Origin: an uncultured Burkholderiales bacterium | GTDB taxonomy: Bacteria > Pseudomonadota > Gammaproteobacteria > Burkholderiales > Burkholderiaceae_E | DNA length: 15,824 bases | NCBI GenBank assembly: GCA_903923345.1 | Contig: CAIXXI010000438.1 | Coordinates: 1 to 15,824, forward strand | Direction: 5' to 3' | Shown: one piece after another, positions 7,959-13,981 of the stretch | How positions within the stretch are numbered: position 1 is the first letter of the stretch | Layout of the letters: every line of letters begins with the position of its first letter | The notes under the pieces: generated by a model | The model's input: the letters and a program-made list of their open reading frames with translations, nothing else | What the model was told of the DNA's origin: nothing | Databases searched by the model: none | Made by a program: the position numbers and the translations under genes

Positions 7959-8996
7959 TTACTTCACCCAGTTCGGCGCCCGGGGATCGACCAGATCGCT
8001 GATCGGCAGGACCCGGTCGAGCACCTTGAGTTCGTTGAAGAACTTCAGCGAATGGGTGATCGCGTTACGGTCGATGCCGGCGGAATAGGTGTGCGTGTCG
8101 AAGGTCAGCTTGAGCACCCGATCCAGCACCTCATCGCCCTTGGGGAACTCGAACTTAAAGTACTGCTCGGCGATCTGCTTGACTTCCTTGGTGTTGGCCG
8201 CGTTGTTGATGAAGGCATCAGCATCCTTGAAGGCCGCCACCAGTGCGTCGGCCACATGCGGGCTCTGGTCGATCATCTCCTGGCGCACCACCATGGCCGA
8301 GCCGCCGCCGTTCATGGCAAAGGTCTCGGCCGGCTCCTTGTTGACCGCACCTCGCCACAGCGTGCGGCAGGTCTTGAGCACGTCGCACATCGCGCCGGAA
8401 GGCTCGAAGTTCATGAGGTAGTCGATCTGCTTGCTCACCAGCGCGCCATAGGCGGTGTCGGGCCCGCCCACCGCCACGAAGGTGACGTCATCAGGCGACA
8501 TCCCGGCCTTGACGAGCATCGAGGCGGTAAGGCGCTCCAGGCCCGAGCCGCGCGCAGGCGTGCCGACCTTCTTGCCCTTCATGTCGCGCATCATGGCCGG
8601 GAAGCCCTTGTCAGCGTTGGGCGCATCAACATGATTGCCGACCATGATCGTGCCGACGTTGGTGACCGCGCCACCCGAGATGATCTTCAATTTGGCCCCA
8701 TTGGCGATCGCCGGGGTCATCACGTCAGCGGCGAACAGCCCGACATCAATGGACTTGGCCAGCAGCGCCTGAGCGCCGAGCGGGCCGGTGGGGATGCGTT
8801 GCACGGTGCATTTGACGCCGTACTTGTCGCAGTAACCCTTGCTGATGGCGACCCGGGCCAGCATGTTGCCGACGCCGGGATAGTCCTGGATGCGAACGGT
8901 CTCACCCTTGCCCTGTGCTTGGGCAGCACCGGCCAGGATCAGGGTTGAAAATGCCGACACAGAGGCTAGGCTACGAACGAGCTTGCGTGGGGTCAT
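7959..8996 (-). CDS. ABC transporter substrate-binding protein, NMT1/TauA-like
   Basis: A 345-residue periplasmic binding protein. Residues 1-28 are a Sec signal peptide (MTPRKLVRSLASVSAF, hydrophobic core, cleavage near AAQAQG). The mature part has the family features VRIQDYPGVGNMLARVAISKGYCDKYG, then LLAKSIDVGLFAADVMTPAIANGAKLKII, then GKKVGTPARGSGLERL before the second lobe. The family binds taurine and other sulfonates, nitrate, thiamine precursors or aromatic acids; the ligand here is not readable. A longer frame starts at 9068. The 8996 ATG is chosen because AAGGAG sits 10 nt upstream and the signal peptide begins exactly there. No permease or ATPase gene is in the window, so its ABC partners must be elsewhere. 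It is the first gene of the likely SBP-aminotransferase-rhodanese operon. Confidence 0.87.
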   Translation of the reverse strand: MTPRKLVRSLASVSAFSTLILAGAAQAQGKGETVRIQDYPGVGNMLARVAISKGYCDKYGVKCTVQRIPTGPLGAQALLAKSIDVGLFAADVMTPAIANGAKLKIISGGAVTNVGTIMVGNHVDAPNADKGFPAMMRDMKGKKVGTPARGSGLERLTASMLVKAGMSPDDVTFVAVGGPDTAYGALVSKQIDYLMNFEPSGAMCDVLKTCRTLWRGAVNKEPAETFAMNGGGSAMVVRQEMIDQSPHVADALVAAFKDADAFINNAANTKEVKQIAEQYFKFEFPKGDEVLDRVLKLTFDTHTYSAGIDRNAITHSLKFFNELKVLDRVLPISDLVDPRAPNWVK

Positions 8997-9006
8997 GATG
9001 GGGTGT

Positions 9007-9012
9007 CTCCTT
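9007..9012 (-). promoter_or_regulatory. Shine-Dalgarno AAGGAG for the substrate-binding protein
   Basis: On the minus strand AAGGAG lies 10 nt before the ATG at 8996. It supports this start over the in-frame ATG at 9068, whose extra 24 residues would precede, and spoil, the signal peptide. Confidence 0.75.
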
Positions 9013-9030
9013 GTGATTGGAACGGTCTGG

Positions 9031-9073
9031 CCGGATATCCGGGGCTCGTCGCAATCTGGAATTGCCACGAGCC
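9031..9073. promoter_or_regulatory. adjacent palindromes upstream of the substrate-binding protein gene
   Basis: CCGGATATCCGG (9031-9042) is a perfect 12-bp palindrome. Directly beside it, 9043-9073 is an inverted repeat: GGCTCGT and GCAAT on one side pair with ATTGC and ACGAGCC on the other, with a single C/C mismatch (9050/9066) and a 5-nt centre CTGGA. Twelve of 13 positions pair. It lies 35-77 bp upstream of the 8996 start and about 70 bp after the acyl-CoA dehydrogenase stop. A regulator operator, a 5' leader hairpin or a terminator of the upstream gene are all possible. On the minus strand it lacks a following T-tract, which argues against a simple terminator. Confidence 0.5.
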
Positions 9074-9091
9074 TACCATCTCCCCGGTACG

Positions 9092-9107
9092 GAAAAAAAT
9101 TTCTTTC
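9092..9107 (-). promoter_or_regulatory. A/T tract, second copy
   Basis: GAAAAAAATTTCTTTC on the plus strand matches 4954-4970 except for one missing T. It is about 95 bp upstream of the substrate-binding protein start, in the gap after the acyl-CoA dehydrogenase gene. No convincing -35/-10 pair is attached. Confidence 0.25.
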
Positions 9108-9142
9108 TCATTTCCAGAGCGGACGAAAGGCCGCCGGATGCT

Positions 9143-10300
9143 TCAGAACGAACGCGGCAAACCGAGCACGTGCTCGGCGACATACGACAGGATCAGGTTG
9201 GTCGAGATCGGTGCAACCTGATACAGGCGCGTCTCGCGGAACTTGCGCTCGACATCGTATTCACAGGCAAATCCGAAACCGCCGTGGAACTGCAGACAGG
9301 CATTGGCTGCTTCCCACGACGCCTTGGCTGCGAGGTACTTCGCCATGTTGGCCTCGGCGCCGCAGGGCTTGCGGGCATCGAACAGTTCACAGGCCTTCCA
9401 GCGCATCAGGTTGGCTGCCTCGACCTCGATATAGGTTTCGGCAATCGGAAACTGCACGCCCTGGTTCTGACCGATCGGGCGCCCGAACACCACGCGATCC
9501 TTGGTGTACTGCGTGACGCGGTCAACAAACCAGTAGCCGTCACCGATGCACTCGGCGGCGATCAGTGCGCGCTCGGCGTTGAGCCCGTCCAGGATGTACT
9601 TGAAGCCCTGCCCTTCCTCGCCGATCAGGTTTTCGGCCGGAATCTCGAGGTTCTCAAAGAACAGTTCATTGGTTTCGTGATTGACCAGATTCGGGATCGG
9701 CCGCACCGTCAGGCCATGCCCGATGGCTTCACGCAGATCGACCAGAAAGATCGACATGCCTTCGGACTTCTTGGTGACCTGGTCCAGCGGCGTGGTGCGG
9801 GCCAGCAGGATCATCAGATCGGAGTGCTGAACCCGCGAGATCCAGACCTTCTGGCCATTGATCACATAGCGATCGCCCTTGCGCACCGCGGTGGTCTTGA
9901 TGCGGGTGGTGTCGGTGCCCGTGGTGGGCTCGGTCACGCCCATCGACTGCAGGCGCAGCTCACCCGTGGCGATCTTGGGCAGCCACCGTTGCTTCTGCTC
10001 GGTCGAGCCGTGGCGCAGCAGCGTGCCCATGTTGTACATCTGACCGTGACAGGCGCCGGAATTACCGCCGCACCGGTTGATTTCTTCCATGATGACCGAT
10101 GCCTCGACCAGGCCCAGGCCCGAGCCGCCGTATTCCTGCGGAATCAGGGCAGCCATCCAGCCGGCTTTGGTCAGGGCGTCGACGAAGGCCTCGGGGTATG
10201 CCCGCTCGGCATCGACCTTGCGGAAATATTCGTCGGGGTATTCCGCGCACAGGGCGCGCAGGGCATCGCGGATCTCGAGATGATCGGTGGCAGCAGGCAT
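9143..10300 (-). CDS. acyl-CoA dehydrogenase family flavoprotein
   Basis: A 385-residue FAD enzyme predicted to form an alpha,beta double bond in a CoA thioester. Family motifs are present: the N-terminal helical domain with LIPQEYGGSGLGLVEASVIMEE (52-73), the flavin-binding middle domain with MGVTEPTTGTDTTRIKTTA (120-138) and YVINGQKVWISR (145-156), and the C-terminal domain with QFHGGFGFACEYDVERKFRE (337-356). At the usual catalytic-base site the sequence is RLYQVAP (Q361), not YEG. A Glu is present on helix G (E243 in LNAERALIAA), where isovaleryl- and long-chain-type enzymes carry theirs. It may therefore use the alternative base. The start has GAAGGT at 10307-10312 as ribosome-binding site. 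It lies 76 bp downstream of the MFS gene on the same strand. The substrate is unknown; a branched or carboxylated acyl-CoA is possible. Confidence 0.88.
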   Translation of the reverse strand: MPAATDHLEIRDALRALCAEYPDEYFRKVDAERAYPEAFVDALTKAGWMAALIPQEYGGSGLGLVEASVIMEEINRCGGNSGACHGQMYNMGTLLRHGSTEQKQRWLPKIATGELRLQSMGVTEPTTGTDTTRIKTTAVRKGDRYVINGQKVWISRVQHSDLMILLARTTPLDQVTKKSEGMSIFLVDLREAIGHGLTVRPIPNLVNHETNELFFENLEIPAENLIGEEGQGFKYILDGLNAERALIAAECIGDGYWFVDRVTQYTKDRVVFGRPIGQNQGVQFPIAETYIEVEAANLMRWKACELFDARKPCGAEANMAKYLAAKASWEAANACLQFHGGFGFACEYDVERKFRETRLYQVAPISTNLILSYVAEHVLGLPRSF

Positions 10301-10354
10301 GGTTGGACCTTCGAACGGAAAACGGTTGAAACCGGGTGATGTGTGAGTCTAACC

Positions 10355-10377
10355 GGCCCGCCCGCGGGCTGCGGGCC
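10355..10377 (-). terminator. GC-rich hairpin just after the MFS gene
   Basis: GGCCCGC (10355-10361) pairs with GCGGGCC (10371-10377), with a 9-nt loop that can itself fold (CCCGCGGG). It overlaps the MFS stop codon region (TAG, 10379-10377). No T-tract follows on the minus strand, so it may pause or attenuate rather than end transcription before the acyl-CoA dehydrogenase gene. Confidence 0.3.
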
Positions 10378-11600
10378 TAGGCCGGGCGCGCAGGCGGGGT
10401 GGCCATCACGAAGAGCACGGAGCCGAGCGCGGAAATCAACGCCAGGATGGTGAATCCGAGGTGATAGTTGCCGGTGAGATCGGCCAGTCCGCCGGCGACC
10501 AGCGGTCCACCCACCTGACCGATCGCGATGATCAGCGAGGACAGGCCCATGATCATGCCGATCGAACGACGCCCGAAGTAATCGGCTCGGATCGCCTGCA
10601 TGAAGGGGCCGCGCAAGCCCCAGGCAAAGCCGTGCAGGATGGCAAACGCCACCAGCATGGCCACGCCCGTGGCCCAGGTCAGCATCAGCAGGCCGACCGA
10701 GTGAAACAGCATGCAGCCCGCTGCGACCATCCGCTTGTTGAAGCGGTCTCCAATGGTCATGCCCATGAGCACGCCACCGATCTGCGAGACCGTCATCAGG
10801 CCGATCACCATCGAGGCCTGGGACAAGGTGTAGCCCATGCCTTCCTTCATGTGGGTGATCGCATGCACATTGACCGCCGTGACGACGAACAGCGCAAATC
10901 CGTGAGCCAGCGCGAGCAGCCAGAAAGCGCGTGTGCGCATGGCCTGACGGGCCGTGAACTCGGGGCCCTCTTCAAGCGGCGTGCCATCAGCTCGCAAGGC
11001 GGTGGGCGGCTCTCCATCGAGGTGCTCACCGAAGTCTGCGGCCCGGCCCTTGAAGACGCTCGCCAGCGGGAAGCCAACCACCAGAACAATCAATCCGCTG
11101 ACCGTAGCCGTCCAGCGCCAGCCGAAGTACTGCATGAAGGCTGCAACCGCCGGCACCAGAAAGCCGCCCAGCGCCAGTCCAAGGCCCACGGTGGACAGGG
11201 CGCGTGCGCGCTTGCGCTCGAACCAGTGAATGATGGCGATGTTGATCGGAAAGTAGCCGCACATGCTGGTGCCAAGGGCAATCAGCACGATGGCGGCGTA
11301 AAAGCCCAGCAGCGTGTCGATCTGGCCCAGGGCGATCAACCCGGCCCCGAAGCACACGACTCCGGACTGGATCATGCGCAGCGGCCCGAATCGGTCGATC
11401 AGCCAGCCAAGCAAGGGGCCGATGATGGCCGTCTCGACCGACTGCAGGGCAGCCGCCCCTGAAAGCGCCGTCTTGCTCCAGCCGCGCTCGGACGACAGCA
11501 CCGCCACATAGGCGCCAAAGGCCTGCTGCATGAAGCCGGCCTGCAGGAACTGCAGTCCGCATCCTGCGGCGACCATTTTCCAACCGTGAAAGATCTTCAT
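10377..11600 (-). CDS. MFS permease (12 TM, monocarboxylate/OFA-like)
   Basis: A 407-residue inner-membrane transporter of the major facilitator superfamily. It opens MKIFHGWKMVAAG, an N-terminus common in the bacterial monocarboxylate/oxalate-formate-type MFS group. The loop-2 motif A is recognisable as GPLLGWLIDRFGPLR. A charged central loop (about residues 190-225, EHLDGEPPTALRADGTPLEEGPE in part) separates two six-helix halves. The frame extends further upstream to 12647, but that part lies antisense to the divergent gene and carries no membrane helices. I therefore start at 11600, where the conserved N-terminus begins. There is no Shine-Dalgarno before it, so initiation may be weak or leaderless. 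It is divergent from the GrdB/PrdB-like gene across 141 bp and probably imports the substrate of this locus, likely an organic acid. Confidence 0.83.
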   Translation of the reverse strand: MKIFHGWKMVAAGCGLQFLQAGFMQQAFGAYVAVLSSERGWSKTALSGAAALQSVETAIIGPLLGWLIDRFGPLRMIQSGVVCFGAGLIALGQIDTLLGFYAAIVLIALGTSMCGYFPINIAIIHWFERKRARALSTVGLGLALGGFLVPAVAAFMQYFGWRWTATVSGLIVLVVGFPLASVFKGRAADFGEHLDGEPPTALRADGTPLEEGPEFTARQAMRTRAFWLLALAHGFALFVVTAVNVHAITHMKEGMGYTLSQASMVIGLMTVSQIGGVLMGMTIGDRFNKRMVAAGCMLFHSVGLLMLTWATGVAMLVAFAILHGFAWGLRGPFMQAIRADYFGRRSIGMIMGLSSLIIAIGQVGGPLVAGGLADLTGNYHLGFTILALISALGSVLFVMATPPARPA

Positions 11601-11688
11601 TGAGTCGGTGATTGTCGCGCAGCCGGTGCATCTTCTGGACCCAGCGTTCCGGCAATTGGAATCGAAGCCAGGCCGTGGGTGTCCGGAC

Positions 11689-11716
11689 TTGACTTGGCAC
11701 ACTCCGGGGATACCCT
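11689..11716 (+). promoter_or_regulatory. candidate sigma-70 promoter for the GrdB/PrdB-like operon
   Basis: TTGACT (11689-11694) is a good -35 hexamer. TACCCT (11711-11716), 16 bp further on, keeps the TA...T of the -10 consensus. A transcript start near 11723 would leave a leader of about 20 nt carrying GAGGTG (11731-11736), 5 nt before the ATG at 11742. Confidence 0.45.
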
Positions 11717-11741
11717 GATCGCTCAGCCCTGAGGTGATGCC

Positions 11742-12689
11742 ATGTCCGACGATGCCCTGATGCCCGACCAGTCCCCCGATTGGGATATTCCTGTGCCTTA
11801 TATTCGCCGCACCCACGAGTGGTACAACGCCCTGGGCTACGGCAATCCGTATCGCTATGCGCAGTACGCCGAGGTGCCATTCACCGCCCCGAGCAAGCCG
11901 CTTTCCGCAAGCCGTGTCGCGCTGCTGACCACGGCGGCGCCCTTCGATCCGGAAAAAGGACCTCAGGGTGCGGGTGCGCCCTATAACGCTGCAGCGAAGT
12001 TCTATCGCATGTACACCGGCGACACCTCGATCGACCATGACCTTCGGGTCTCGCACGTCGGGATCGACCGGGGCTACATCACCGACGATGCCAACACCTG
12101 GTTTCCGCTGCCAGCCCTGCGCCGGGCAGCTGTATCCGGGCGCATCGGTGAAGTCTCGCCACGGTTCATCGGCGTGCCGACCAACCGCAGCCAGCGCCAT
12201 ACGATCGACGTTGATTGCCCGGAGATCCTGGCCGCTCTGCGCGCCGATCGGGTCGATGTGGCGGTTCTGGTGGCCAATTGCCCGGTCTGCCATCAGACGA
12301 TGAGCCTGACAGCCCGCTACCTTGAAGCCAACGGCATCCCCACCGTGGTCATGGGTGCGGCCAAGGACATCGTCGAGACCTGCGGCGTTGCGCGCTTCCT
12401 GTTCAGCGATTTCCCGCTGGGCAATGCCGCAGCTCGCCCCCATGATGCCGCCTCGCAGGATTCGACCCTCGGTCTGGCCCTGGGTCTGCTGGAGTCGGCG
12501 ATTGCGCCACGCACCACACTTCAGAACCCGCTTCGCTGGGCGAGTGGGCCGCAGTGGCGACTCGACTATCTCAATCTGTCGCGTCTGACACCGGCGGAAA
12601 TTGCCGAGCGGCGTGCGGCCAATGACCGCATCAAGCAGGTCGCACAAGGGGTTCGCGACGCAACGCTGGCCGGCCAGCAGCCGGGATGA
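11742..12689 (+). CDS. GrdB/PrdB-family reductase-like protein, Cys (CPVC) form
   Basis: A 315-residue cytosolic protein resembling selenoprotein B of glycine/sarcosine/betaine reductase and the PrdB subunit of D-proline reductase. Matching blocks are VALLTTAAPF (59-68), the loop LRVSHVGIDRGYITDDANTWFP (101-122; PrdB has a VSHGGYD...FPLDR block), GRIGEVSP (133-140), and RVDVAVLVANCPVCHQT (170-186). In GrdB and PrdB the last block contains the redox motif UGTC, with U being selenocysteine encoded by TGA. Here both positions are Cys (C180 and C183, TGC at 12279 and 12288). LEANGIPTVVMGAAKDI and FPLGNA follow as in the family. At 315 residues it lies between PrdB (about 240) and GrdB (about 435). 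No GrdA, GrdC/D, GrdE or PrdA partner is nearby. The gene has a good ribosome-binding site (GAGGTG) and overlaps the CoA-transferase gene by 4 bp. Its reaction is unknown; family assignment is from remembered motifs. Confidence 0.75.
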   Translation: MSDDALMPDQSPDWDIPVPYIRRTHEWYNALGYGNPYRYAQYAEVPFTAPSKPLSASRVALLTTAAPFDPEKGPQGAGAPYNAAAKFYRMYTGDTSIDHDLRVSHVGIDRGYITDDANTWFPLPALRRAAVSGRIGEVSPRFIGVPTNRSQRHTIDVDCPEILAALRADRVDVAVLVANCPVCHQTMSLTARYLEANGIPTVVMGAAKDIVETCGVARFLFSDFPLGNAAARPHDAASQDSTLGLALGLLESAIAPRTTLQNPLRWASGPQWRLDYLNLSRLTPAEIAERRAANDRIKQVAQGVRDATLAGQQPG

Positions 12690-13885
12690 GCGGCTCGCGC
12701 GCCTTCGAGGGTGTCAAGGTCCTGGATTTCACCCACTTCCTGGCCGGTCCCTTCAGCACCTTCCAGCTGGCCCTGCAGGGTGCCGATGTGATCAAGGTCG
12801 AGCCGGTCGAAGGCGACCCGATGCGGGATTCACCGATCAGCGCGCAATGGACCGAGCGTCGGATGGGGCCGGCCTGGATGGCGGCCAATGCCAACAAGCG
12901 CAGCATCACACTCGATCTCACGAAGCCTGCGGCCATCGAGATCGTCGAGCGCCTGGTGCAAGACGTCGACATCGTGTGCGAGAACTTTCGCCCCGGGGTC
13001 ATGGAGCGGCGTGGCATTGGCTGGTCGCAACTGTCGAAGATCAACCCACGGCTCATCTACTGCGGCATCTCGGGATTTGGCAGCACCGGTCCGGAGCGCG
13101 GGACCGCCAGTTTTGACGGCAAGATCCAGGCGATGTCGGGGCTGATGTCGATCACCGGGGAGCCTGTCAACGGACCCATGCGGGCCGGTTTCGCGGCGGC
13201 GGACATCACCGCCGGCATGACCGGAGCCTTTGCGATGGCCTGCGCGCTGTTTCAGCGAACCCACACCGGTATCGGGCAATTCGTCGATGTGGCCATGCTC
13301 GACTCGATGCTGAATTTTTTGTCGGGTCAAGTTGCCGAGCACACGGTGCTGGGCTATCAGCATGAGCAAAACGGCAACGGGTCGGTCAGCCGCAAGCCGA
13401 CCGCCAGCCGGTTTCGCTGCGGCTCGGGCCACATCGTGCTGGCGGTGCTGACTGAGCGGCAGTTCGCCAACCTCATGAAGACACTTGGCCGGGAAGAGGT
13501 GCTGGCAGATCCGCGATTCGCCGACTGGACACGCCGCATCGAGCATGCGCAGGCGCTTCGGGACATCATCGAGGCGGGGATGGTCGAAGGCGATCCCAAA
13601 GAGTGGGAGTCGCGTTTCACGGCGGCCGACGTGCCGTGTGCCACCGTGCACTCGATCAGCGAAATCGTGAGCCATCCGCAGGTGGCGCATCGCGGCCTGC
13701 TGCAGGAAGCCGAGACGCCCTTCGGATCGGTGCGACTGGCCGGCGCGGGATTTCGCTTCGAGCATGGCAGCGGCGGAATCGACAAGCCGATGGCCATGCC
13801 GGGTGAACACACCGATGCGGTCCTGCGCTCGATCGGATACGACGCCGCCCAGATCGCAAACCTTCGCGCCGAGCAGGTCATCTGA
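12686..13885 (+). CDS. CaiB/BaiF family (type III) CoA-transferase
   Basis: A 399-residue enzyme of the formyl-CoA transferase family, which moves CoA between carboxylic acids or supplies CoA esters for catabolism. The N-terminal signature FEGVKVLDFTHFLAGPFST (7-25) and GADVIKVEPVEGDPMR (32-47) are typical. NANKRSITLDLTKPAA (68-83), VCENFRPGVMERRGIGW (97-113) and YCGISGFGSTGP (125-136) follow in order. The catalytic Asp is D173 in AGFAAADITAGMTG. The C-terminal part carries FTAADVPCATVHSISEI and the HPQ motif (near 664 bp into the second half), then MPGEHTDAVLRSIGYD. It starts with an ATGA overlap on the GrdB/PrdB-like gene, so the two are translationally coupled. The frame ends 8 bp before the REP-like repeats. 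The acid substrate is unknown. Confidence 0.9.
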   Translation: MSGSRAFEGVKVLDFTHFLAGPFSTFQLALQGADVIKVEPVEGDPMRDSPISAQWTERRMGPAWMAANANKRSITLDLTKPAAIEIVERLVQDVDIVCENFRPGVMERRGIGWSQLSKINPRLIYCGISGFGSTGPERGTASFDGKIQAMSGLMSITGEPVNGPMRAGFAAADITAGMTGAFAMACALFQRTHTGIGQFVDVAMLDSMLNFLSGQVAEHTVLGYQHEQNGNGSVSRKPTASRFRCGSGHIVLAVLTERQFANLMKTLGREEVLADPRFADWTRRIEHAQALRDIIEAGMVEGDPKEWESRFTAADVPCATVHSISEIVSHPQVAHRGLLQEAETPFGSVRLAGAGFRFEHGSGGIDKPMAMPGEHTDAVLRSIGYDAAQIANLRAEQVI

Positions 13886-13902
13886 AAATTGGGAAAATTG
13901 GG
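13885..13902 (+). repeat. tandem 9-bp direct repeat AAAATTGGG
   Basis: AAAATTGGG occurs twice in tandem (13885-13893 and 13894-13902), beginning on the last base of the CoA-transferase stop codon. The second copy runs into the first REP-like palindrome. It may be a partial duplication of the repeat's AATTGGGG edge. Confidence 0.7.
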
Positions 13903-13916
13903 GTCAGACCCCAATT
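13896..13916 (+). repeat. REP-like palindrome, copy 1
   Basis: A perfect palindrome with 10-bp arms (AATTGGGGTC) around a central A at 13906. As RNA it folds as AATTGGGG/CCCCAATT with loop TCAGA, 11 nt after the CoA-transferase stop. The core GGGGTCAGACCCCAATT matches a REP-type sequence I know as widespread in proteobacterial genomes and associated with RAYT (IS200-like) transposases. No transposase is in the window. Confidence 0.8.
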
Positions 13917-13945
13917 AATGACGGCGGCATTGACACATCGGGGAG

Positions 13946-13968
13946 AAATTGGGGTCTGACCCCAATTT
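13946..13968 (-). repeat. REP-like palindrome, copy 2 (inverted relative to copy 1)
   Basis: A perfect palindrome with 11-bp arms (AAATTGGGGTC) around a central T at 13957. The centre is T instead of A, so it is copy 1 in reverse orientation. Two inverted REPs separated by 29 bp form a REPIN/BIME-like unit. It ends 1 bp before an ATG (13970) of the downstream gene, and an in-frame TTG (13949) lies inside it. Confidence 0.8.
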
Positions 13969-13981
13969 AATGGGACGGATG

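Noticed and set aside
9003..9516. Plus-strand open frames starting around 8890-9017 across the regulatory gap
   Set aside because: They run through the inverted repeats and antisense to the acyl-CoA dehydrogenase, with no motif or ribosome-binding site.
9017..10339. Long open frame on the plus strand (440 codons) opposite the acyl-CoA dehydrogenase
   Set aside because: Antisense to a gene with clear family motifs. The translation has no recognisable domain and the His/Gln/Asp-rich pattern of high-GC antisense frames.
10461..11462. Plus-strand open frame of 333 codons opposite the MFS gene
   Set aside because: Antisense shadow. Composition is His/Gln/Asp-rich with no motif, while the minus strand encodes 12 clear membrane helices.
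11722..11733. CTCAG-CC-CTGAG palindrome overlapping the ribosome-binding site of the GrdB/PrdB-like gene
   Set aside because: Five-bp arms with a 2-nt loop cannot form a good hairpin and are not rare by chance.
12279..12290. Possible in-frame TGA (selenocysteine) codon in the reductase-like gene
   Set aside because: Both redox positions are TGC. There is no in-frame TGA before the stop, so no Sec insertion is needed.
11601..12647. N-terminal extension of the MFS frame by 349 codons
   Set aside because: It lies entirely antisense to the GrdB/PrdB-like gene and the divergent intergenic region, has no hydrophobic helices, and precedes the conserved MKIFHGWK start.
13886..13981. Small mobile element with its own gene between the CoA-transferase and amidohydrolase genes
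   Set aside because: The gap is under 100 bp with only the paired palindromes. No transposase or target-site duplication is visible, so it is treated as a REP-like repeat.
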